The notes beneath the pieces are model-generated. The model made no database searches. It was not told where the DNA came from and worked only from the letters and a program-made list of their open reading frames with translations. The translations under genes and the position numbers were made by a program. 64,000 nt of DNA from Magnolia sinica (taxonomy: Eukaryota; Streptophyta; Magnoliopsida; Magnoliales; Magnoliaceae), in the NCBI RefSeq assembly GCF_029962835.1, contig NC_080582.1, positions 18,050,032 through 18,114,031 on the forward strand, in the 5' to 3' direction. Positions 45,644-58,099 of the stretch are shown here, piece after piece (position 1 is the stretch's first letter; the number at the start of each line of letters is the position of its first letter).

Positions 45644-47810
45644 GGAGAGAAGTTTCAATGATAATTCTTCTTACTCACGGTTTATAATCAAGCGGGCTAC
45701 TCGAGTACTAGTTATACTTTATTTTTTGGACCCATATACTAACATGAGAAGGTAAAGTGAATAGGCGGAGTGGATTTCTCATAACATGTTAGTGAATGTC
45801 ATCAATTGAAAGGCACATGTATGCATGAAAGAATTCCTTTGAAACAATTTCCTAAAACTTAGTTTTATCCAATAGAAACAAAATTTGAAACGGAAATTAC
45901 CTATTTTCCCTCCCTATTCAAGATAGACTCTCCTTTATCTTTGGGAGATACTTTTGTTGTTTAATTTGAGTCATTTATTAGTTAATCATAACTGTCTATT
46001 TGGTTAAACTCATCCATTAAATCTCAACCGTCCATATGGAATGTTCTCCATCGTCTCTGGACCCTAATTAAATCAAAATACATCCTTAGGTAGTCTTTAC
46101 GTATGTTTTTTTAGTTAGTGGGTTGTTACGAACGAGAAATTAGAATCGTACTTGGAAGAGTTGAATCCTAACCACCCGATATCATCAAATCCATGCCATA
46201 TATTTGGTTGTTAATGAAACTTCCAGAATTGGATCCGAAGCTTTATAAAAAAAATCACATTTTTTCAAAATGCTTCTTAGCGGAAAGACAAGAGAGAAAT
46301 GAGGAAACCTTAAGTCGCCTTTGATATAGGTAAGTGATGAATATTTTAATTTTATTTTCTCATAATTTAGAATTATTCTTTAAGATCCATGTAATGAACG
46401 AGTTGGATTGACCACACGTTCATCGTATTGGCCTATTGAAACATATGATGAAAATAGTAAATCTTAGGCAAAATCTCTTGCTATAGAGATTGGTGTGGGA
46501 TCGTGTAGTTTAATTAGATTAGATCTATGTTGACTATATGATTTTTAAGGCTAAGATATATCAAGGCCTTAAAATTTAGAGTGATTAGACCATTGGATGG
46601 GCAACATCGATATAAATGAATGATAAATAATAAATTATACGTTTTATTCATTATGTATAATCGTAAGATTAAAGAAAATTCTTGTTTATATGATTTTAGT
46701 AAGTTCTAATTCAATTCAAACCGTGGTTCACGGAATCATCTCCACCACATCAAGGTGAGTGATCCCGATGTGTTTCTCATCCATCAAGTTAAAATAGATG
46801 GTTTATTTGATGTATTGCATTATTAATTGTCATGACTCAATTGATATGATTTAATTGCCATGTACTCTTATTAGTTAATCAAAGGACTGTGTGATTTCTA
46901 TATTAATAATGATATGATTTGGTTAATATGTTAAACTATGTTGATTCAAATGTGATAAATAGTTTATGCAATACATGCATGATTCATGATTACTTGATGC
47001 ATCTATCAATTGCATGCACAACACGTGTTGGATTCCTGGGAGACCTCCCTGTATGGTATATCCTGGTAGAATCGTTACCAGAAGCCCACTATACTAATGG
47101 AAGCCTACTCAAAGAGTAGATGTGGGCCTTGCCTATGCCTACCAGATGGTAGAAGCCTGCCAAGGGGCAGATGCGGCTTGATGGGTTTCCAACTCAAGTA
47201 AGTGGACGGATTCCCACTTGATGCATTTATGCATTGCATTTGCATTTTTTTTAAAAAATTGATATTATGTATGATTATTGGCATCTATTATAATTTGATG
47301 TAAAAAAACCATGTCGGGAATTCTCACTAGGCCTGGCCAGCTTATCCTTTTTATTGATGGAAAAACCACATAGATGTGAATGAGGGTGAGCCGGTGGATC
47401 AAGAACAAGAATACGTGGTCGAGCCGGAAAAGACTTAAGGGACACATGACTCTACTTAACAGATGAAGAAGTTGTTGCCTTAGACTAATCGTGATATTTT
47501 TACTTTAATTATATTTATTTTTCTTAAATTGTTAATCAATTCTTTTAAGTTGTTGGACATACTTATTTCACTCATAAGACCCCGAATGGGAGGGTCCTTA
47601 GCTATGTTTAAGATTGATTATTGGAATAAATGATCGTTCTATTTTTTTGAGATCTTGTTGAGTATGAATGGAATGTATATCTACGGTAAAACTACTAGGT
47701 AAATGAATAATTGTATAATTGAATAAAATTAGTACACTCAGTGTACGTGTCATAGGCCAAAACTCGGGTCTGATGGTGCACACTTTGTACTCGAATTTTG
47801 GGCTGTGACA
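44318..47810 (+). repeat. 5' LTR of the LARD-like element (3.5 kb)
   Basis: Contains an AAT microsatellite (45617-45642), TATA-like stretches and no genes. It ends 'gggctgtgaca', followed by the primer-site-like sequence. Confidence 0.9.
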
Positions 47811-48268
47811 GAATGGTATCAGAGAGATGCTCATTCTAAATTTAGTATGACCTGTGAGTTATGATCCCACATACATACATAATTGGTAGATCCCCTTTAA
47901 TTAGAAATTGTACACTTAGGATTCCTTATTTGAATATGGTGTATTAAAAAAAAAAACGTACAAAAAAATAATAAATAAATAAATAAATATTCCATATTCA
48001 TTGATGTATTATTTTTTTTATTAAAAAAAATGTATAAAACAACGTTAGGATGTTTCCATATACTCTAATTTAATATTATTTGAATCGTAAAATTTTATAA
48101 AAAATATTAAAATTTCTAAAATCCTGCTATACAGAAATGGACAACAGTAGTCACTCTGATTGTAAAATTCTTACCTATAAAAAAATATAATTCTAATGGT
48201 GGTGATTCAAAAAAAATAATAATAATAATAATAAAATAATTGTAAGTTGTAAAGTTTGGATTAAATTT

Positions 48269-48314
<46 letters not shown>

Positions 48315-49343
48315 AGGTTCCATGCACCCTAATTGAATGTGTTTTAGATTGAAATGAGTTATTTTGAAGCAAATATAAATTTTAAAGATATTTAGTCGAC
48401 AAGTAGCGTTGGACAATATGAATCATCCAACTTGTAAAATTCATAAATATAACAGTATAACTCCGATCGAGGCGATTCAAAATCCTGATCGATGATAAAC
48501 AAGTTTAAATTAAAATAAAAATAATTAGAAAATCAAAATCAGACATTCATTATACTGATTTAGGGACTTAGTGTAGACTTGTCAAAATTCGTCAAATTTT
48601 GGATAGGTCATACTGCAGGAATTTTAAAAATTCATGTGAATTGCTGACTAAGCTAAAATTTTATAAAAGGACTGTATACTTGTTATAGAATCTTTAATAA
48701 AATAAATAATTAATTAATTAATTAAAAAAATAAAATATAATTTGATGTTCCTAAGTATTTAAATAGTGATTATAACCACATCCATTAAAAAGAAATTAAA
48801 TCTACCCAAAACTAGCTTCCTGTTAGTTTGACTGAAAGAGTTTTTCATTTTAATAATTACCTTTGGTTAAAAAAAAAAAATCCCTTACTAAATTTCAAAA
48901 TTTATTTCGTATAGAAATATGGGCTTCATAATTCGTAAAAAAAAATAAAATAAAAAATAAAAAAATTCCCTATTCATTGATGTAATTACTTTATAATTTT
49001 TTTTTTAAAAAAAGGGTCTATGTTAATAAAAAGAAAATATTTAGCAAAAAAAAAAAGAGTCTAAATTTGATATTAATTGTATTGATTTAGGGAGTTGGTA
49101 CATTTTAGCCTGAATTTATTTGGTTTAGTCTGATTTGACGGCAAGAATTTTAAAATATTTGTAATTAGCATAATAAGGTAAAAATTTACAAAGATAGTAA
49201 ACTTATAATAGAATCTTCAATAATAATAATCTTATAAAATAATCCAGTGTCTAAAATTATTGATAACATCAATGTGACTAGATATTATTTTTATACTATA
49301 TTTCAAATCTCGAGGACGAGATTTTATTTTAAGAGGGGTAGAA
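47811..49343 (+). other. Internal non-coding region of the LARD-like element
   Basis: Very AT-rich, with A-runs and an (AT)n tract at 48271-48312. No frame of useful length or recognisable gag/pol wording. It ends in 'tctcgaggacgag' and the purine tract. Confidence 0.85.
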
Positions 49344-50638
49344 TGTAACAACCCGAAATTTTAGGTGCGAGTTTACCTATACATAAGGATGTATGATTAT
49401 ACGTGTCCAACTCTACACTTGTAAATCCATTAATATTTATGTAGTTTAACTTGAATCTAACCATAGGGAGCATTTTTTAACGGTTGATTAATAGGACAAA
49501 TCCCTGAATACCTTAGTATTCTCATCCGTTCATCAAACCGACTGTTAAATCAACTATTTACCACTAGATGAGGATATCTAACCGACCACTTTAAATTTGA
49601 ACCACTTGATCAAAGTAAAGTAATTATTACATCTTCATATCCACTCGGACACACGTCAAATTAACATTCTGATTCGTTCATTTTATTTGTCAATTATAAA
49701 TATGCTTAATTTACCGTCAAAATCATGATATACACATTTTACACATGTGAACCTAATAGCTTGAATCTAACATTATACATTTCTAACATAGATCGCATCC
49801 AAAAACTACTTTATACGTATCCTTTACAAAAGGGACCGTACAATAACCCATAAATATGAATAACATTTTAACCATCTACTTATTTAAAATTTAGACTATC
49901 AATTGATCATCCATCACAGTCCGATCTCTTAACTGGGCCATCCAAATGTCTAAATGAATCATTCATTAGGGAGATCATATGGTATGCATCAAAACTATCG
50001 GTTAACTTTTACATAGGATGTCGTTAAATATTGTTTTGAGTTACAAATAGGCCTAAGACATTAAATAGGCATCTTGGTCATCCTTAAGAGATCAAGTTTA
50101 TAGATCACACAAAATGAAGGACCATACTAAAATTTTACCTTATTTGGACGGTACAATTAAAAGATATATAAGACTAAAGTTTTATGTGAACAATGAGGAT
50201 GTGAGAGGGTCATTCTCTCACGGCTCTCTAAGTATTGAGAAAGACTTGAGTTGTTTTTAAAAAAAAATTGGAAACCACCCTCTAAGTGCATCTACACCAT
50301 ATGGTATATGGCCTATTTAAAATTTAAATCTATCTTAAATTCGAGCTAATGGCCCAACATAATATAATAAAATTGATGAATGGAGTCGATTTTGGTCCAC
50401 ATTGTTGTAGGTCTCATATCTAAAAATAAAATCAAACATAAAGGAAGTTAAACATTTAGTTTTTATTTAATAATGGAGAAAAAAATGGAGAGAACATTAA
50501 TAGTAGGAAACGGATCCACCGTTTCATCCACACACATCACCTAATGTTTCCATCCTCCACACGTGTGCACACAAATGTGTAAAATACGATGGTAAAAAAT
50601 AAAATATAAATAAATATAATATATAAATAAAATAAAAA

Positions 50639-50669
<31 letters not shown>

Positions 50670-52850
50670 GGAGAGAAGTTTCAATGATAGTTCTTCTTAC
50701 TCACGGTTTATAATCAAGCGGGCCACTCGAGTACTAGTTATACTTTATTTTTGGACCCGTATACTAACATGACAAGGCAAAGTGAATAGGCGGAGTGGAT
50801 TTCTCATAACATGTTAGTGAATGTCATCAATTGAAAGGCACATGTATGCATGAAAGAATTCCTTTGAAACAATTTCCTAAAACTTAGTTTTATCCAATAC
50901 AAACAAAATTTGAAACGGAAACTACCTATTTTTCCTCCATATTCAAGATAGACTCTTCTTTATCTTTGGGAGATACTCCTATTGTTTAATCTGAGTCATT
51001 CATTAGTTAATCATAACTGTCTATTTGGTTAAACTCATCCATTAAATCTCAACCATCCGTATGGAATGTTCTTCATCGTCTCTGGACCCTAATTAAATCA
51101 AAATACATCCTTAGATAGTCTTTACATATGTTTTTTTAGTTGGTCGGTTGTTACGAGTAAAAACTTGGAATCGTACTTGGAAGAGTTGAATCCTAACCAC
51201 TCGATATCATCAAATCTATGCCATATATTTGGTTGTTAATGAAACTTCCAGAATTGGATCCAAAGCTTTATAAAAAAAACCACCCTTTTTCAAAATGCTT
51301 CTTAGCGGAAGGACAAAAGAGAAATGAGGAAACCTTAAGTCGCCTTTGATATAGGTAAGTGATAAATATTTTAATTTTATTTTCTCATAATTTAGAATTA
51401 TTCTTTAAGATCCATGTAATGAACGAGTTGGATTGATCACACGTTCATCGCATCGGCCTATTGATACATATGATGAAAATAGTAAATCTTAGGCGAAATC
51501 TCTTGCTATAGAGATTGGTGTGGGATCGCGTAGTTTAATTAGATTAGATCCATGTTGACTATATGATTTTTAAGGCTAAGATATATCAAGGCCTTAAAAT
51601 TTAGAGTAATCAGACCATTGGATGGACAACATCGATCTAAATAAATGATAAATAATAAATCATACGTTTTATTCATTATGTGTAATTGTAAGATTAAAGA
51701 AAATTTTTATTTATGTGATTTTAGGAAGTTCTAATTCAATTTAAACCGTGGTTTACGGAATCATCTCCACCATATCAAGGTGAGTGATCCCGATGTGTTT
51801 CTCATCCATCAAGTTAAAATAGATGGTTTATTTGATGTGTTGTATTATTAATTGCCATAACTTAATTGATATGATTTAATTGCCATGTACTCTTATTAGT
51901 TGATTAAAGGACTGTGTGATTTCTATAGTAATAATGATATGATTTGATTAAGGTGTTAAACTATATTGATTCAAATGTGATAAATAGTCTATGCAATACA
52001 TGATTCATAATTACTTGGTGCATCTATCAATTGCATGCACAACGCCTTCTGGATTCCTAGGGGACTTCCCTGGATGGTATATCCTGGTAGAATCGTTACT
52101 AGAAGCCCACTATACTAGTGGAAGCCTACTCAAAGAGTAGATGCAGGCCTTACCTATGCCTACCATATGGAACTCAAGCAAGTGGACGGATTCTCACTTG
52201 ATGCATTTATGCATTGAATTTATATTTCTTTTTTTTAAAAAAAATAATTTATATTGTGTATGATTATTGACATCTATTATAATTTTAAAAAAATTTATAT
52301 TGTGTATGATTATTGGCATTTGTTATAATTTGATGTAAAGAACCATGTCGAGAATTCTTACTAGGCTTGGCCAGCTTATCATTTTTATTGATGGAAAAAC
52401 CGTATAGATGTGAATGAGGGTGAGCCGATGGCTCAAGAACAGAAATATATGGTCGAGCCGGAAATGACTTAAGGGACACGTGGCTCTACTTAACAGATGA
52501 AGAAGTTGCTGCCTTAGACTAATCATGATATTCTTACTTTAATTGTATTTATTTTTCTTAAATTGTTAATCAATTCTTTTAAGTTGTTGGACATACTTAT
52601 TTCACTCATAAGACACCGAATGGGAAGGTCCTTAGCTATGTTTATGATTGATTATTGGAATAAATGATCGTTCTATTTTTTTTTTTTTGAGATGTTGTTG
52701 AGTATGAATGGAATGTATATCTACGATAAAGCTACTAGGTAGATGAATAATTGTATAATTGAATGAAATTAGTACACTCAGTATACGTGTCATGGGTTGA
52801 AACTCGAGTCTGAGGGTGCACACTCTGTACTCGAATTTTGGGGCATGACA
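49344..52850 (+). repeat. 3' LTR of the LARD-like element (3.5 kb)
   Basis: Co-linear with the 5' LTR from TGTAACAACCCG to 'ggggcatgaca', with scattered substitutions and small length differences. Confidence 0.9.
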
Positions 52851-54664
52851 GTAATCATATTAAGGTATTTCATGTATCTGATGTTTTCATGGGGAATTCC
52901 CCGATTCATATGTACTCGGAATTTGGATGGGTTGATGTTGCCAGACGAGTTTTTGATGAAATGGGTCAGAAGAATGTGGTATTGTGGACGGTGGTGGTTG
53001 GTGGTTATGTTAAAATTGGAGACATAGGGAAGGCTCTGAGGTTGTTTGATGAAATGCCTAAGAGAAACGTGGTTTCTTGGACTAGCATGATTGCTGGTTA
53101 TGCTTAGAATGATCTCGCAAAAGAAGCTATTGGTTTTTTTAAAAGGATGGTGGTGGATAGTGTTAAACGGGATGCTATGGTTTCAGTGCTCTCCGCTTGT
53201 GCGCAATTAGGGGATTTGGATTTGGGCAAATGGGCTCATTAGTTTGTTGATAGAGAGACGATCAACATTACTCAAAATTTGGGTGTTGCTTTGATTGATA
53301 TGTACACAAAGTGTGGAGATGTAAATGATGCACGTCAGGTTTTCGATAGAATGGTTTGGAAGATTGTAGCTGCTTGGAATGCCATGATCAATGGTTACTG
53401 TAAATTAGGTGATTTTGAAAGTGCTTGTCTGCTTTTTTATCAAATGGGCAAACGTGATCTCATCACATTCAATTCGATGATCACAGGCTACATTCAAACC
53501 AGTAGCTTCATGGAGGCCTTATTATTGTTCGCAGAGTTGCCCGATAAGTTCACGATGGTGGGTCTACTCACTACTTGTGCGAACTTGGGGCGCATTCGAT
53601 CAGGGCAAGTGTTTGCATACATCGAGGAAAGTTCAATTTAGTCAGATGTTTTCCTTGGGACAGCACTTGTAGACATGTATGCAAAGTGTGGGAGGATAGA
53701 TCAAGCCATATTGGTCTTTAATACAATGCATGAGAAGGATGTGTTAGCTTGGACTGCAGTGATTTTAGGCCTGGCAATGCATGGCGATGGAAAATCCGCT
53801 CTCACTCACTTTTCGTTGATGCAAAGGGAAGGGATTCAGCCTAACAGATTGACATATATTGGTGTTCTCAATGGCTGCAGCCATTCGGGCCTCGTTCAAG
53901 AAGGTCAGCAGCATTTCAGTGAGATGACATCTTTGTACAACATAGAGCCTGAGGTTGAGCACTATGGATGCATGGTTGATCTTCTCGGCCGTGCTGGTTA
54001 CTTAGAGGAAGCAGATGAGCTCGTCCAAAACATGCCGATGGAACCAAATGCTGTTATATGGGGGTCATTGTTAGGCGCTAGTAGAGTTTATAACAATGTC
54101 AATTTTGCTGAAAAGGCAGCAAAGCATCTTCTTGTTCTAGAGCCTCATAAGGATGTTGTATATGTACTCTTATACAATGTATATGCGAGTTCTAGAAGAT
54201 GGGCCAATGCCGCTCAGATCAGGGGCATGATGGAAGAGATGGGGATAAAAAAGATAGCTGGGTGTACTTCCATTGTGGTGGATGGGCAAATACATGAATT
54301 CACTACAGGCGATAGATCGCATTCTCAATTTGAGGAAATCCAATTGATGATCAGTGAAATGGCAAAGCAACTGAAGTTGGCAGGACATGAGCCAGGCACG
54401 TTGGAAATCTCACTGGATATCGATGAGGAGGAAAAGGAAGATGCTTTGTTTAATCACAGCGAAAAGATGGTTATTGCTTTTGGGATTATGAGATTAGGGG
54501 CCAATCTACCTATTCATGTACTTAAGAACCTGCGAGTGTGCAGAGATTGCCACTCTGCAATCAAGTTAATTGCTAAGATATAGAATATAGAGATTGTAGT
54601 TAGACACCGGAGTCACTTCCACCATTTTAGAGATGGGTGTTGTGCGTGAAAGGATTTTTGGTGA
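52851..54664 (+). pseudogene. PPR protein (DYW class) pseudogene, 3' part
   Basis: Continues the gene begun at 43964 with PPR repeats (e.g. VDVARRVFDEMGQKNVVLW, GKALRLFDEMPKRNVVSWTS), then E/E+ motifs (YGCMVDLLGRAGYLEEADEL, IKKIAGCTSIVVDGQIHEF) and a DYW domain. The deaminase-like HSE (near 54456) and CRDCH (near 54540) are present, and it ends KDFW with a stop at 54662-54664. It is interrupted by stops at 53105-53107, 53240-53242, 53639-53641, 54581-54583 and 54647-54649, so it is dead apart from the transposon that splits it. The family acts in mitochondria or plastids on RNA editing. The target cannot be told. Confidence 0.92.
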
Positions 54665-56153
54665 AATCTAACTGAAACGATTCTTAAGATTGCAATAGCT
54701 TACAATTTTAAGGTCAAGTGGAATATTCATTGTGGTAGAACATTATTCATATCTAGTATATATAATGCGAGCAAACGAGGACCACTTGCCCACACAATTA
54801 GTCTTTTGGGAGTCTGAACTTTGAGATTTAATAAGGCATTAGAAGGGATTTACAAAATAGTTGAGATTATATAGAGAATTTTAAACTCTGCATGCTTATC
54901 AACCAACAATTCAGATGTCACCCATGTTGGGTCACCAATGGTGGTGATTTTAGGAACTCCCATGCATCTCTCGCATTTGGATTTATTTTATTATTTTTAT
55001 TTTTTTTTGTTTAATGTGTCCGCACCCTCTCCATTCCCTGTGTTGCCATGTTGCCCACACCCCTTCTTTCTCTAGGTGTAGCCTGCGTCCCTTCTCTTTG
55101 CTCATAGCCCACACCACTCTCTCTCCATGTTCGTTATGTAGCCTGAATCCTTCCCTCAATTGCATGTTGAAAAAGAAATGAGCAAATGGAAGAGGCAAAA
55201 CAAAAGAAAACACAACTTCAAGATTAGTTTAAGGCATGTTACAATGTCGCTGTCCTTAAGGCAATATTTGCACCCTACCGATGTTTAAACTAGTTTGCGA
55301 GATGGTTGTAGCAAATCTGCTTATAGGAAACTATAACATTCCTCTCCTGAACAAGAAATTTTGTCTTTGCCATGCAAAACCGAAAACTGCAACCTGAACA
55401 AACTTCTGCGATGTGCACCCCCAACTTCTTACCTTTTTTTTTTTTGCAATATATACCCATACTTTCTTTCTTTTGTTGGAATGACCCACAATTTTTATTT
55501 ATTTATTTTATTTTTATTTATAGGCATAGAAAGACTTTTCTAAGTCCCTTTTATAAAAAGTCACGTGATGTCTTTTCATTTAATGACAAGTTTTAACATA
55601 CAATTTGAATTCAAATTGTTCCATTTCATCAAAAGTCACCAAGATTAGCAGGTGCTAAGGTTGGATTTTATTTTATTTTGAAAAAAAATATAACAATTCC
55701 CCACTCTTTTTTTCAAAATAAAGATGCAGGGTATGTAAGTAAAGATATTTGTATAGGAGAGTATCTTGTGGACTTGAACCTTCACTTAGTATAGACACGT
55801 CAAAGTTGCATCAGAATCCTTAGTAATTGTGGTCTTCAACTAAGTATTTTATATGACATAACCGAATATGTCACACACATTTTTCTAATAATAGTGTGTT
55901 TTAAAATTGGTAACACATTAATGGTGCTCAATTATGAATTCATGAGTTCACAAGAGCTACCAAAACTCTTGAACATCAGTAAGCGGCCTCACTTCTAATT
56001 TTTTTTTTTTTTTTTGGCCTAGAAGAGATTTCTTTGAGTCGTAATGCAAGAGCAATTTACAATGGAGAGATCTCCAGGAGGACAATATCATGTGGATATG
56101 AATTCTCAGGTGATGGAAGTGATTGGTTCTCAGACATTCCTAATGAAGTACAA
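54665..56153. other. No gene recognised
   Basis: AT-rich DNA with T-runs (55432-55447, 55998-56018). 'gcccacacc/gtagcc' wording at 55020-55150 repeats two or three times. No coding or RNA gene signal. Confidence 0.5.
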
Positions 56154-56298
56154 CTTTTTTTCTTTTTTTTTTTAAAAAAGAAAACTATCCATTCATAGAC
56201 AACAAAAAGTACAACTCCTTCGGGTAGGGCCCAACAAAAAGGGTGAGCCCCACCTATCATATGAAAAACTCGGAAGGAAAGAAACAGCTAAAGACGAG

Positions 56299-58067
56299 CT
56301 ACCTAAAAAGCCGACTTCCGATAGCCCCGAGCCCCACCCTATCGAGGAACAGGCGGCCTCTAACCTCCCTGGGGAGGTCAGGCAGGGCGAGGAATAGGGA
56401 AGACCCTTGATTACTACTGCCCAAATTAGCCAAACTATCCGCTGACCCATTGCCTTCTCTTAAAACATGACAAAACCTTACCTGACAGAGGGTAGAGAGG
56501 GCCCGAATTCTGTCAATCCAATACTTCCACTTCCACCCCGCTTTAGAGGAGTGCAAAAGGAAGTTCACCACTAGGAGGGAGTCCGATTCAATCATGATGT
56601 TCTTGAGTCCCTGATGGAGACAGAGGGCCAAGCCGTCATGGACGGCTAGCAACTCAGCCCGGGTATTCGAGGCAAACCCATAACTGACATAGAAAGCGAA
56701 ACAGAAATTGCCCCTATCCCCTCTGCATACTCCACCGCCACCAGCCCTCCCCGGATTGCCATGAGACAAGCCATCAACGTTGATCTTCACCCAGCTAGTT
56801 AGAGGCTTTTGCCAATACACAACTTGGGTGTGGTGATGAAGGCTAGTAATGCGACGGGGCCCCAGAGGAAAGGGAGCCCTGGTGCCACTTACAGATTCTG
56901 AAGGAGACGCACGAGTGTTAACACTCCAATTCATCCACCCAGTAATTCGAGCAATGATATTCCCCGACGTAGCTTTGGAGTTTTCGAACCTGGATGAGTT
57001 CCTCGCCTTCCACAACTCCCACAAAATGAAGTAGGGCATCAGCTTTCGCAGCCAACTCTAAGATCTTGGAATGGGGCCAGGATTCCACCAGCAGTTGGGT
57101 GATCCTACACAGTATTGCTACTGGATAGGCTGATACCGAACTTCACAGTAAAAAAATTCCACACTTCAACCGCCCCGCCACTATGTAAGAAAGTGTGCTC
57201 AATAGTCTCAATGGCTGGCACAATGTTCAGCTCATCGGAACAGCAGTTGCAGCACGACGCCATCTGAATACCCCGAGCCATAACAGCCCCATCCACTGGC
57301 ACCGCCTTTTTGATGAGCCACCACACCAACGTAGAAATTTTTGGCAGGATGCTCTTGTTCCATATCATCCCACCCCAGCTGGTTCGAGGGCAGCGCACAT
57401 GGCAGATTTCCCAGGCCGAGTAGACTGAGAAGACACCACTCGCAGTAGGACGCCAAAAAGGAGAGTCCGAGCCCTGGGTGAGGCAGAAACCCCTATGGAA
57501 GATGGCATTCATGTCATCCTGAGAAAGGAAATTGAACACCGCCAAAGGAGGGAGTTGGGCCATGCCCCCCAGAAAATCCTGCACTCTCAAAGCCAACAAC
57601 GATGATGGAATTGTTGATGTGACCCTGTCCCTTAACGGGCCGAGACCCGTCCAATTCTTAGACCACAGGTTGAGGTGACCCACACCGATGTGCCACTGAG
57701 TAATCACCTGAACGGATGGAAGGAAGGCTCGGATCCGCTTCCACAATGGAGAGACATTCGACGAGAGAGAGGTCTGGTCAGCATGGAGGATGTTGTGGCT
57801 GTGTCTGGTCTCCATAAACAGTCCCCACAACCCCATTTCAACACGATATAAGATAGTCCAAGCCAACTTCAAGAGGAAGGCATTCATGACATCCTTGAGC
57901 CTTTTAATCCCTAGGCCGCCTTCCACCATTGGCAGATAAATTTCACGCCAACTGCGCCAATGAAGTTTTTTCCTCCCATCAGCCCAACCCCAAATAAAAT
58001 CAGCAAAGAGCCTCTCCAGCGTCTGAAGAACAGCTACCGGAACATGCGTGGCTGCCATTGAGTGCAC
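56299..58067 (-). pseudogene. LINE ORF2 C-terminus: zinc-finger RVT region and RNase H
   Basis: 58067-57105 reads 'WGWADGRKKLHWRSW' and '...KISTLVWWLIKKAVPVDG', the zf-RVT region of plant LINE polyproteins. 57039-56299 is an RNase H domain with INVDGLS (Asp), NTRAELLAVHDGL (Glu), IESDSLLVV (Asp) and GSADSLAN (Asp), so the catalytic quartet is intact. The two parts are in different frames, with a stretch of about 60 bp between. Confidence 0.85.
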
Positions 58068-58099
58068 CTTCCAGCCATAGAAAGAAATCTAGCTTTCCA

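Larger units (their letters stand above)
44318..52850 (+). mobile_element. LARD-like non-coding LTR retrotransposon, probably Gypsy-derived (fossil)
   Basis: The left LTR 44318-47810 and right LTR 49344-52850 are about 3.5 kb each and co-linear. A primer-site-like 'tggtatcagag' follows at 47814 and a purine-rich 'aagaggggtagaa' precedes the right LTR. The 1.5-kb internal region has no coding sequence. The flanking pentamers gtaac (44313-44317) and gtaat (52851-52855) mark the insertion in a PPR gene. The LTR start (TGTAACAACCCG) and purine tract are in the style of Tekay/Del Gypsy elements. The LTRs differ at roughly 6-8% in two ~240-bp stretches compared by eye, so it is some millions of years old. 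The ends look whole, but it carries no proteins and would depend on another element. Confidence 0.9.

Noticed and set aside
47811-49343. Search for gag-pol or a captured gene inside the LARD-like element
   Set aside because: Only AT-rich, stop-filled sequence was seen.
53105-53641. In-frame stops in the PPR gene explained by introns or RNA editing
   Set aside because: Nuclear transcripts are not C-to-U edited in this way, no splice sites surround the stops, and the gene is also split by an 8.5-kb element.
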